Shown here piece by piece: positions 1 through 9,373 of a stretch of 64,000 bases of DNA. Location: the NCBI GenBank assembly GCA_004369085.1, contig ML210222.1, forward strand, positions 62,001 through 126,000, written 5' to 3'. Position numbers and translations under genes: made by a program. Below the pieces are notes generated by a model. That model worked only from the letters and a program-made list of their open reading frames with translations, was not told where the DNA came from and made no database searches. Position 1 is the stretch's first letter, and each line of letters begins with the position of its first letter. Source of the DNA: Coprinopsis marcescibilis. Taxonomy: Eukaryota; Basidiomycota; Agaricomycetes; Agaricales; Psathyrellaceae.

Positions 1-726
1 CAGTGTAAGGAGCAGAAACTGAATGAGAGCAGCCGTTTTAAATACACACCTGCTCCAGAACAAATCCCGGGGCTACACTTCCCGAAGCGCTATTGCCGTA
101 CCACTTTCCGCTCTGCAGCGTGCCACCACTCGGTTCTTGCTCTTCGGTTTGGGAACGATTGTCGTCCTCGCCCAAAGAAGGCGAGCGATTGCGGTCTATA
201 AACTGGTTGCTATTCTCTATCCCTGCTGCAGGTGTGGTCGAGTTCCTACCACTTGGATTCCAGTACTGGGGGAGGGCCACTTCGATGATTTGCTCAAGCC
301 TTAAAACCCGGGCGCTTAAGTCTTGGTCTGCCTTGCCTGGGGTATATGCTTTGCATAGTTCTGGAACCTTGCGAGCGATGCACTAGCATGAAATAAGCAA
401 AAGGGGCTCAACACCCGAGCGCAAAGACATACATGGGAGCATGGGACTTGGCGATCGCACTGGAAAACGGCGGTGAGCGAAAAACGGGTACAGTGTCATA
501 ATGCGGACATTACCTTTTGTTTTCTACGATGGCATTCACCGCAAGAAAAGCTGTAGCCGGATGAGAAGGGGCTCCGGTGCGATTTCAGGGATGATATTTG
601 CACACACCTGACCCGCGTCCTCTGCTTTTTGACTGATAGGCCATTTGCGAGATCGTCATCAAGATTTTTGCGCTTCGAACTAGGAATTAAGGCCGATGGC
701 GCAATTTCGGACCCCTTTCCTATCAT
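1..726 (-). CDS. Zn(II)2Cys6 fungal transcription factor, N-terminal part (cut by left edge)
   Basis: This is the start of a fungal binuclear-zinc-cluster regulator. Spliced exons are 726-608, 550-514, 459-433 and 382-50, with the rest beyond the window. The N-terminus (about 40 residues) is basic and carries a KRK...VKKQR stretch that could be a nuclear signal. The cluster then reads CGECHRRKQK / CDRQVPCSH / CIARKVPELC, which gives all six cysteines in C-x2-C-x6-C-x5-C-x2-C-x6-C spacing. The DNA-binding domain is split over three exons, two of them only 37 and 27 nt, with introns in phase 0 inside the cluster. A short heptad-like segment (ARVLRLEQII) follows and may be the dimerisation element. 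No regulatory or middle-homology domain is visible, so the target pathway cannot be inferred. It faces MED17 across 236 bp. Confidence 0.85.
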
Positions 727-962
727 TGTCGAGGGGAGGATAGTTCTGGGGCTCCAGAAATCTTTTCGACAGTCAGACGAAACGAGTCAGGTAGAGAGGC
801 GACACAAGCCTTCTTACATAACCTTGGCCAAGGCCCAGTGTTCGAACCAAATTCCCGGTTCTACGCCGCCACCGCCAACATCACATTTAGTATCTCATCC
901 AAAACCAGGTTCAAACTCTCAAACCTATTCATTCTGGTTGGCTGGCCTTATACTTCTTTGAC

Positions 963-3056
963 ATGGATCAGTCGGCCGAATCTTCCAATTCTGTTGGCCA
1001 GCAAGACTCTGAGGAATGGAGAAACCTCAAGTTATCACTCGAACGACCCTACAAGGGTGATAATTCAGAACCTATCCCAAAGATCCTTGATATCGAACCG
1101 AATGGGACGTTTGTATACGAGCCGTTGAGTTCTTTCCGCGAAATCGGATGTCCTCTGGCTGACAATCGCCCGCTATGAAACAGGAAGGAAACGCCAGAGG
1201 AACGTCTCAAGGACAACCTCACGCGTATCTTCCGGGAACGCGGTATGGATTTCTTTGAGAACCCAGAAAAAAGAACAACCAAACCAGAAGAAACGCAGGA
1301 GGATCAGATAGACACCGAATCTAACGCGAAGGATGAGAGTCTGGCTAATGAATCCAGGACAAAACCTATGACCTACGAAGAGGTCCAAGCGATGAGATTA
1401 GAATTAATGGCGCCGCTATCGTAAGTTGGATATATTCCTTGACGATGGGAATAATAACCAGTGGAAACCTAGTGTTGCAATGGGGCAGATGACCCAAGCC
1501 AGGAATATCCTTGATACTATCCTGTCCACCACCAACACGGCCTCAAGGCTTACAGAACCCCAGAAAGCCGCTCTGACTGGCACCATCGTCACACAACCTT
1601 CACCGATCCCTGCCCTCCAAGCGTTCAACGCGCAGCTCGTCATAGGATCGAAAGATGCGGCTTTGAGAAAGGCTTCTCATTTATTCAACACCGTGGCAGG
1701 CAGGATGGAGAGAGTTCATGAACGGAGCGAGCAATATTGGATCAACGCGCTAAAGATCAGAAGAAACAACTGGAGATTACTACCTTCACCGTTGCCTCCC
1801 GGGTCGTTCATTGGGAAGGGTGCTGACAGAACCGCCAGAGACTTTGTTGTGGCGTACGGTCTGGAGGAATGTATGTGTTTCACCCTAATCAATGAACCAC
1901 TCATCAATTGTTTGCAGCATCCGCTACTATTCGTCGGCGGGGACTCGCTCACCTCTCCGACGTTGACGGGGAGAGTAATTTGATTTTTGCCAATCGTCAG
2001 GAGTTGAGAATGAGGGTGTATCTGTGTTACCGAGACTCAGACGGGAGAGATGTAATGGTGGTTAACTCCGCCCCGAAACAAAGGTCAGGGTCACCAGACG
2101 ACACTCTGGAAGACACTCTGATGGCGGCTCAGCGAGAACTGGTGGACGAAGAGATATTTTCATCACTGATATACGAAGCAAGCAATTTGACCACGGCGCT
2201 TGCCCGAGTCTCGGAGCGGCTTATTGTAATCGACGCTTCGGAAGGTGTGGAATTGAGGTTTGAACTGGTGAGGTTTATCGGTCTTTAAGGCCCTCAATAT
2301 CACTCACCCAAGTTGACCTCCTCAAGGGCAAGGAGAGCACTGAGCCTGGGACAATTTCGCCCCTATGCGACCTTGTCTACCACGGTCTGCGCGTATTGTT
2401 GCTACGGAAGCACGCATATGTCAAAAACGAACGACTGAATGCCTCTGGAAACTTCCCCAGCAATGCTTCACCTGGGTACACACCAATGTTAAAACCGATT
2501 ATTGACCTCCTGCAGTACAAGGTTTTCTCGGAGCGGCTCCAAACAGAATTGTCCCGGGCAGCAGCAGGTCTGAACACTGTAGGAATCCCCACGAGCGTAT
2601 CCTACAACGCCGTTGGTGAATCTGGGGAAGACACCATCAAGATTTTCTGCGAGCCCCAATATCGAAATCCAAGTGGGGAGGCCATCTTACGGATCGACAA
2701 CAAGTTCGTGCATACGCCTCTGACATGACATACGTTCTCGAAGTTAAATCCAATTCATCAGGAACATCCTACGCTTGACATTCGCAGCACCGTCGACTTT
2801 GACTGTGCATCTGACTCAGGCAACCCTCCAAATCTATTCTTTACCGCAATTATCTCATCTTCTCCGAACCGAAATTGAGCGGTTTATACTGCAGAGGATA
2901 TGTGTCCTCGGGGAAAGGATTCGAGGTGAAACGTGGTTCATCGATTTGGACCGTCTGGTCGCGCGTTGGGAGGGTTCAGCACTGTTAGTCCGATCTCTCT
3001 GCTTTAAAAACGAGGAAGCTCATAACATTTCGCAGCACATTCCGAATATCCTTTGA
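963..3056 (+). CDS. MED17: Mediator of RNA polymerase II subunit 17 (Med17/Srb4)
   Basis: Med17 is a scaffold of the Mediator head module that links activators to RNA polymerase II in the nucleus. Exons 963-1123, 1184-1420, 1473-1870, 1918-2267, 2327-2703 and 2762-3056 join into 605 residues with an open frame. Recognisable family blocks are the N-terminal LKLSLERPYKG, the central WxxALKIRRNNWRLLPSPLPPG followed by FIGKGADRTARDF, and a C-terminal block beginning STLTVHLTQATLQIYSLPQL and ending with WFIDLDRLVARWEGSAL. The length is close to yeast Srb4 (687). Identification rests on the GKGADRTARDF motif and the overall order of blocks, which I know from fungal Med17 proteins. The start is the first ATG of the open frame. 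Confidence 0.85.
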
Positions 3057-3419
3057 TTCGGAAATGAACATAAGTTGTTCTGCCTTCTTGGTAAACGGTC
3101 AGACAGGCCGAAGGGGAAACTTACTCCAATACTCGCATTTGAACGGTGTTCCGTTGTTGTCTTGGATAGAGACAGTCATCAACAACACGAGTACCTCCTG
3201 AAATTCCATGACAATACCATATAAACATAGCGCCTACACCTTTTGCTCGTTAGGCCGGGGTGTTTAATATTATGTTTTCCCGACAAAGCATAGCGATAAC
3301 GCTGACAGAGAGTTGAAGTAGTTTTGAATAATATGCCAATGTGTGACACGAATACATGATGAAGTAAAGAGGATGCGAAGATAGATAGCGACAGAACGTG
3401 AGAGAGGAGAAGACTTCGT
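3057..3419. other. Convergent intergenic region MED17 / RPL5
   Basis: This 363-bp stretch lies between two stop codons and presumably carries both 3' UTRs and polyadenylation signals. I see no conserved ORF, RNA gene or repeat in it. Confidence 0.6.
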
Positions 3420-4535
3420 CTAATCTTCGTCTTCGTCGTTGGCACCAGCCTTGAACTTCTCGATCTTCTCGGCGATTCTGGCTCTGCGTTGATCGAGGGT
3501 GAGCTTGTAGGTCTTGAATTTCAAGGTCTCTGCCTTCCAATCCTTTGATTTGGTCGTGGGCTTGAAGACGGGGTCCTCACGGATGGCAGCATGTGCGTTT
3601 TTGTAGATCTCCTCGATGTCGTCGGAGCCAATGTCGTCGGCGAGGTAAGTTGCGAACTGCTTCTTGAATCTAAAAACGAATAAGTTTGTCTTAATCGCGA
3701 AATACAGATATTTACTGACCGTTCGTCATCTTCCTCCTCCAAGCTCTCCATGTACTCAGCAACATGGCCACCATAGATGTACTTTTGGAGAACCTCGGCC
3801 TCAAGGGTCTTGGCTTCTGCGTCGTAACCGGGGAATCGCTTATCTGAGTGGGGGATGAAGATTCCACCATCACTGGCACCCTTCAAGGCGCCGAAGACAC
3901 GAGCACCAGTGGAAGTGCGCCTGAGGCCGACATCAAGGTAGCACTTGAATGGTCGTGGGGCATCCTCCTCATCGAGCACTTCAGTGAGTTGGAGAGTACC
4001 ATCGGGCTCGGTAACACCCTCGTACTTGTCTGCCAGACCAAGCTTGGTCAAGGCACGACGGGCAGCGAGAAGGCCGGTAGCATAGGCTGAAAATCCGTGA
4101 GTTTCCCATTTTACATGGAAAAGACAAGAACGTACCAGCAGCCCAGTTTGTCAAACCGTGGTTGATGCCATATCGGGGCAATTCCCTCGAGTGCGCCTGG
4201 GTGAGGACGAAGTCGCCTTGGATGCGAGCATAGACGACTTGGACGATGATGTCCCTGTTGGTGAATCGAACGACAAGGCGGTATTTAGGTGCGTTGCTGT
4301 CGGGGAGGACTCAGTCTCGAGCCTTTCATTTCCTGGTAGTAAAGAGACCCACTATTTGTTCTTCGCCTGGGTTACAAGGCGCTTCCTGGCATAGTCTAGA
4401 GGTGAAATAAGTCAATTGATGGGCAAATCGGGAAAGATATGGTGTACAATCGGTCTTTCCCTCTCTCCTTCGGCGGTACTTGACTTGGAACCGGGAGAAG
4501 TATGCGTCGGTCTTCTGTTTCTTGACGAAGGGCAT
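3420..4535 (-). CDS. RPL5: 60S ribosomal protein L5 (uL18)
   Basis: RPL5 binds 5S rRNA and brings it to the large ribosomal subunit. Exons 4535-4448, 4395-4353, 4296-4136, 4086-3720 and 3669-3420 give 302 residues, matching the usual 297-303. The sequence is highly conserved: [20 protein letters not shown] at the start, [75 protein letters not shown] and an acidic end ANDEDED. The ATG sits directly after a 3' splice site, so the 5' UTR contains an intron (4536-4684). Its 5' end faces the RBM42-like gene. Confidence 0.97.
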
Positions 4536-4877
4536 CTGGAGGAGAGCTAGTCAACACAAGTTCATCCAAAAGTTGCTGGGAGCATCCATCGCTTTCGACA
4601 GTGATTTTTGCATATCTAGATGGTACGCCACGCAATGGACACTCCCTGAAGACGATTACAATGATTCTAGGGGGCATAACATACCTTGATGGTGTCGGGA
4701 ACGTTCTCCTGGTTGACGGGGGGATAGATTTTCGTGGTTTGTGTCGTGCTGAACAGACGTCCAAATCGGGTAAATAGCTTAGGTAAGCGATTACGCAGTG
4801 CCTCAGCCAATTCGTGTTCCTTCCGCTGCAACCACCATCTTTGTCTTGCCTCAGCTTCAACTCTCACGCTAAATATC
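4536..4877. other. Divergent promoter RPL5 / RBM42-like with a 149-nt RPL5 5'-UTR intron
   Basis: A GTATGT donor on the minus strand (ending at 4684) and the CAG acceptor next to the RPL5 ATG define a leader intron at 4536-4684. At 149 nt it is about three times longer than the other introns here. An ATG in the leader exon (complement of 4877-4879) would open a frame through this exon, but the resulting N-terminus matches no L5 protein, so I treat it as untranslated. The remaining 190 bp serve both promoters. Confidence 0.6.
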
Positions 4878-5696
4878 ATGGATAGCTACGCAAACGCGCA
4901 GTATAACCAACAGTACCAGCAGCAACAGCAAGCGGCCTACGATGTAAATCCTTATTACAAGCCTTATCAAGGACCCTCTTATCCAATTCCAGGAAGTTCG
5001 TCCTCGCACAGCGCCCCAGTTCCCGCAAATGCCTATGAATACGATGTCGGAATTCTCGCTCAGCAAAGTGTCTATGTACCTGGAGCGATGATTGATAAGC
5101 GAGGCGGGGCAGGTGGCAAACTTGCGAAAGGAGGCAAGCGAACAACTGTTCTTCGTAAAGGCGGGGGAAAGGTCTGGGAAGACCAAACGCTCCTTGAGTG
5201 GAATCCATGTATGTATCCAGCAGCTGATAAATTATTGTCGACTTACGTCTTCTACAGCATGGTTTAGGCTCTTTGTTGGCGACCTGAGCAACGATGTATC
5301 CGACGACGTCCTATCCAACGCTTTCAACAAATACCCATCCTTCACAAAGGCTCGAGTCATTAGGGATAGATTGAGTCAAAAAGTGAGCCTCGTTCATAAT
5401 TGATAATTGGTATCTTTCAGTTATCTGACGGCTGTATTCCTAGGCCAAATATGGTTTCGTTGCATTCTCTGACCCCGAAGACTTTTTGAAAGCATGGAAG
5501 GAAATGGACGGTTCGTGTTGTCAGCCCGAGATTGTGCATGCAAGCTGACGAAATATTTCCAGGAAAGTATGTTGGTAATCGACCGATCAAGCTAAAGAAA
5601 GCAGACAGCACCGCAATCCGCCCTGTTGAAATTGGGCACAAGAAAGCGAAGATGTTGGAGAAGGAATTGAAGAAGAACAGACATAAACCTTACTAG
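4878..5696 (+). CDS. RRM protein, RBM42-like
   Basis: This predicted RNA-binding protein has 218 residues (exons 4878-5208, 5258-5382, 5444-5510, 5563-5696). Residues 1-50 are Tyr/Gln/Pro-rich with a QQYQQQQQ run. A basic linker (GGAGGKLAKGGKRTTVLRKGGG) leads to VWEDQTLLEWNP. One RRM follows at about 112-190: RLFVGDLSNDVSDDVL (RNP2) and AKYGFVAFSD (RNP1), ending KYVGNRPIKLKKA. The tail is lysine-rich. This order (linker, W-EDxTLLEW, then a single C-terminal RRM) is that of metazoan and fungal RBM42, a factor tied to hnRNP K and spliceosomal particles; the function here is inferred from that similarity. Two introns fall inside the RRM. Confidence 0.85.
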
Positions 5697-6047
5697 GTTC
5701 GCCCAGGGTTTCAGTTCCGGTATGTGGAGGGTTGTACAAGAATCCATTGTCGGTTTACCTTTCTATCTATGAGGTAAATCATTGTGGTTGACCTTGCTAT
5801 TACGGTGAGGCCTGCAGCAAATGCTGTTGTTACTGTGTAAAGCGCAGCGCATAGTTATAATATGTATCCTGTGTAGAACGGATCTTCAATGCAATGCGTG
5901 TACTTGACTCAATTCTGTGCTCGGAGATGTTGTGGCCGATGATAGTAGAATATGACGCCAGACAAACATAGCCGCCGCTGCGCAAACAATTTAAAATAGG
6001 GCGATCTGGCACCAAACGCAGGTCTTCAAGCTCCATCAACGACCATC
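5697..6047 (+). other. Intergenic region RBM42-like / verprolin
   Basis: This 351-bp stretch lies between tandem genes and holds the 3' end of the RBM42-like gene and the verprolin promoter. An AT-rich TTTAAAATAG element lies near 5990-5999, about 50 nt before the next ATG, and may be TATA-like. No other feature is visible. Confidence 0.45.
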
Positions 6048-7201
6048 ATGGCTTCGAGTGCTCTACTACAACAAATCCAGGCAGGAAAAAGGCTCAAGAA
6101 GGCAGAAACGAATGATCGTAGTGCACCTGCTGTTGATGTAGGAGGAGCGAAAGGAGGTGTATCTTCTGGGGGAGGGGGTGGTGGCGGGAGGGCGGTGGGA
6201 GGAGGACCGGGAGGACCACCACAACTTGGTGGACTGTTTGCTGGAGGGATGCCCAAGCTGAAACCGTCAGGACAAAGCAATTTTGGTATGTAGTTGTATC
6301 AGGGCCAGAGATGACAAGTATACTGAGTCTCTGTTAGCTAAACCACCGAATCTTGCAAAGGCGCCGGTGATTCCCAAAGCTGCAGATGGGGCGAAATCCG
6401 CAGCACCTACGCGACCAGCAGCGCCAGTTCCACCCAGGCCGACGACTGCTCCACCGCGAGCCCCGCCCGTCGTCCCTGCTGCACCGACACCGCCGCCACG
6501 CGCTGCACCCGTATTGCCGTCTCGGTCTGCTCTCAGTCCGACTGGCGGGGCTCCTCCTCCTCCTCGAAGGCCAGGAAGCAATGGTTTACAGTCACCAGCG
6601 TCCAGGGCTGTACCCCCGACACCACCTCGTGCCGAGTCTCCAACTCGGTCGACACCATCGTCCAGATCGGTGCCTGGACTTCCGGCCAGGGCCCCGCCTC
6701 CCCCAGCGACGAGGCCACCGTCTTCTGTTTCTGCCAGGGCCGCCCCGCCCCCACCGCCTCGTCTGGGAGCATCACCAATTTCGCCTGCCCGTACTGCCCC
6801 TCCACCACCTGGCCGCAAGTTCCCGGCACCGCCATCCAGACCCACAGTCAGCGAGAACCTGCCGAATGAGCGTTCAGTGTCTCCAGAAGCTCGCGCGCCT
6901 CCAAGACGTCCTGTCAGTCCACCCACTCGTTCAGCGATGCCACCTCCTCGCCCGCCCCCAGTTGCTTCAAATACAAACCCGAACCGTCCGCCTCCTCCAC
7001 GTCGCAGAAGTAAGTCTTAATCGTCATCCCGTAACAAGTATTCACGTAATAATTTGTTCAGTTCCATCGCCTCCGCCAAATGCTGGCCTGCACACATTTC
7101 CTGTAACCGACTTCCCTCCGCCGCGGCAATTCACACCACAGAACCGGCAATACCCCAGTGGTAGTCAGCAAGGAAGCTCGTTTGACCTTGGAGTTTTGTA
7201 A
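6048..7201 (+). CDS. Verprolin/WIP-family actin regulator (WH2 + proline-rich + WASP-binding end)
   Basis: Verprolins hold actin and WASP together at cortical actin patches during endocytosis and polarised growth. Exons 6048-6285, 6338-7009 and 7062-7201 give 349 residues. Residues 5-25 form a WH2 actin-binding motif (ALLQQIQAGKRLKKAETNDR). A Gly-rich spacer follows, then about 230 residues with many APPPPRR/APPPP motifs typical of SH3 and profilin ligands. The C-terminus contains HT-F-P-V-T-D-F-P-P-P-R, which fits the WASP-binding element of WIP. High GC and proline codons create long antisense and frame-shifted open frames over this gene; these are shadows. The exact paralogue (Vrp1) is inferred from domain order. 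Confidence 0.85.
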
Positions 7202-7387
7202 AATTACTCGGCTCCGTATGATTTCTCTCGCTAGGGCCGTCTCGACGTGTCTCCTGCCCGTTGGCACCACTTGTACACCTACATTTATAGCTCATAATCA
7301 TGATGATATTCGGAACAAGTATATTTTCGGGATGATTTAGAGCCCAGAAGGGTGATGTGATGTGTTGTATGATCTCGCACGGACGTG

Positions 7388-7395
7388 CCACGTCA
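7388..7395 (-). promoter_or_regulatory. UPRE/ERSE-like core (TGACGTGG) upstream of PDI
   Basis: On the minus strand the eight bases read TGACGTGG, identical to the core bound by metazoan XBP1/ATF6. It lies about 82 nt before the PDI start codon, where an unfolded-protein-response site would be expected. Whether the basidiomycete Hac1/Hxl1/Cib1 factor uses this exact core is inference. Confidence 0.4.
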
Positions 7396-7429
7396 GTCGT
7401 TCAGACGCGGATTATACGTGTCCCTTGTT

Positions 7430-7436
7430 TATAAAG
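7430..7436 (+). promoter_or_regulatory. TATA box of the PDI gene
   Basis: The sequence TATAAAG lies 41-47 nt upstream of the PDI ATG. It is one of the clearest TATA elements in the window, in keeping with a strongly inducible gene. Confidence 0.5.
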
Positions 7437-7476
7437 CCAGACCACTTCCGCATTATTGGTTTCTCACCTCTTTCCA

Positions 7477-9254
7477 ATGCGTCTCCTTGCACCGGCTTCG
7501 ATTCTGGCTCTTGCCTCCCTGGCACTCGCTGAGGCCGCCTCAGATGTTCTGAGCCTTACTTCTGCCGACTTTGAGGGCAAGATTTCTTCCGAATCATTGC
7601 TCCTCGTCGAGTTCTTCGCTCCATGGTGAGTCTTTCCGTTCATGCTCAGCGTATCCAACAAGCTGACCGCCTCATTCTCAGGTGTGGTCACTGCAAGGCT
7701 CTTGCTCCTCACTACGAGGAGGCCGCCACCGCCCTCAAGGACAAGGGCATCAAGCTTGCTAAAGTCGACTGTGTCGAAGAAGCCGACCTTTGCCAGTCCA
7801 AGGGTGTCCAGGGTTACCCGTAAGGCTCTTCATAACCGTGTTTATTGTGCTGCATTAACACCCTTTCCTCCAGCACTCTCAAGGTCTACCGTAACGGTGA
7901 AGTCACCGATTACAATGGTCCACGAAAAGCCGATGGCATCATCAGCTACATGGTCAAGTAAGTTTGTCCCAACTGTATTTGTGCGCCCGCTTCTTATGCT
8001 TTTCTCAGACAATCACTCCCCGCCGTTTCGGACGTTACTGCTGAGAAGCACGAAGAGTTCACCAAGGCTGACAAGATTGTCGCCATTGCCTACCTCCCTT
8101 CATCCTCCGTCGCCCCAGCTGCCGAGTTCAGCGCTGTTGCTGAGACCCACCGTGATGACTACCTTTTCGGTGTTGTGACTGATGCCGACGCCGCCGCTGC
8201 TGCTGGCGTCACTCCCCCCGCCGTTGTTGTCTACCGCTCCTTCGATGACTTCCGCACCGAATACCCCTACCCCATCTCTGGCGTCACCAAGAAGGATTTG
8301 TCAGACTGGATCGCTGAACTTGCCATCCCCGTCCTCGACGAGGTTAACGGCGAGACTTATGCTGTCTACGCCAAGAGCACCAAGCCCCTTGCCTATGTCT
8401 TCCTCGACCCCTCCAGCGAAGACAAGGACGCACAAATCGACATCGTCAAGCCAATCGCCAAGAAGTATAAGTCCAAGGTCAACTTTGTCTGGATTGACGC
8501 TGTCAAGTATGGTGACCACGGCAAGGCCCTCAACCTCCCTGAAGCCAAGTGGCCTTCATTCGTCATCCAGGATATGGAGAAGCAGCTCAAGTACCCCTTT
8601 GACCAAAGCAAGGAGCTTACCACCGAAGCTGTTGGCGAATTCCTCGACCAATTCATCAACGGCAAACTTGAACCTTCCCTCAAGAGCCAAGCTGTCCCTG
8701 AGACTCAAGATGAGCCCGTCTATACCCTCGTTGGCAAGAACTTTGAACAAGTTGCCCTCGAGAAGGACAAGGACGTCTTTGTTGAATTCTACGCCGCATG
8801 GTAAGTGTCACAACTCGTATATCTCGTCCTTCAATGTTCTGACAACTTGTCAAGGTGCGGCCACTGCAAGCGTCTCAAGCCCATCTGGGACCAACTCGGT
8901 GAGAAGTACTCCGCCATCAAGGACAAGCTCGTTATGTACGTCGTTCTCTCGCATTCCTGCTCACCGAACTCCTTTGCTGACCTCTTTTGTAGCGCCAAGT
9001 TCGAGGTTCCCGAGAACGACCTTCCCCCTACCCTGCCCTTCCGCATCACTGGCTTCCCAACCATCAAGTTCAAGCCAGCTGGCTCCACCGAGTTCATCGA
9101 CTATGAGGGTGACCGCTCGCTCGAGAGCCTCATCTCCTTTGTTGAGGCTAACGCCAAGAACTCTCTCGAAATCCCTGCTGCCAAGCCAAAGGCTGATGAG
9201 CCTGAGGCACAAGCACCAGTCGCAGACGAGGGCGTAAAACACGAAGAACTCTAA
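7477..9254 (+). CDS. PDI1: Protein disulfide isomerase, ER lumen
   Basis: PDI makes, breaks and rearranges disulfides of secretory proteins in the ER. Exons 7477-7625, 7682-7819, 7874-7957, 8009-8800, 8855-8935 and 8993-9254 give 501 residues, the normal size. A signal peptide covers roughly residues 1-20 ([20 protein letters not shown]). Two thioredoxin domains carry APWCGHC (Cys51/Cys54) and AAWCGHC (Cys389/Cys392), flanking two redox-inactive thioredoxin folds (a-b-b'-a'). The acidic tail ends in HEEL, a variant of the HDEL/KDEL retrieval signal. In both active domains an intron falls within the Trp codon just before CGHC (TG|G), a symmetry that reflects the internal duplication. Upstream lie a TATA box and a UPRE-like core. 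Confidence 0.97.
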
Positions 9255-9373
9255 ACGGTCTTTAGTACATAGTATCTTATTCACGATCCTGATTTATTAT
9301 TATCCGATAATAATGAATTACACTGCACGGATACCTGCTCTCCTGAACCAAAACGATAAAGATGGTAATGTCC

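Noticed and set aside
838..850. GTTCGAACC resembling a tRNA B box
   Set aside because: No A box at the proper distance and no cloverleaf can be drawn around it.
4667..4879. Longer RPL5 N-terminus starting in the leader exon
   Set aside because: The added residues match no L5 protein, whereas MPFVKKQKT is the usual basidiomycete-type start.
6267..6926. 219-codon minus-strand frame over verprolin, and a 271-codon plus-strand frame at 6386-7201
   Set aside because: Both are frame shadows of a GC- and proline-rich coding exon; compositions are skewed (Gly/Arg or His/Leu/Arg) and no domain is visible.
8182..9237. 351-codon plus-strand frame overlapping PDI
   Set aside because: It is the +1 shadow of PDI codons, rich in Ser/Pro/Leu, and runs through PDI introns.
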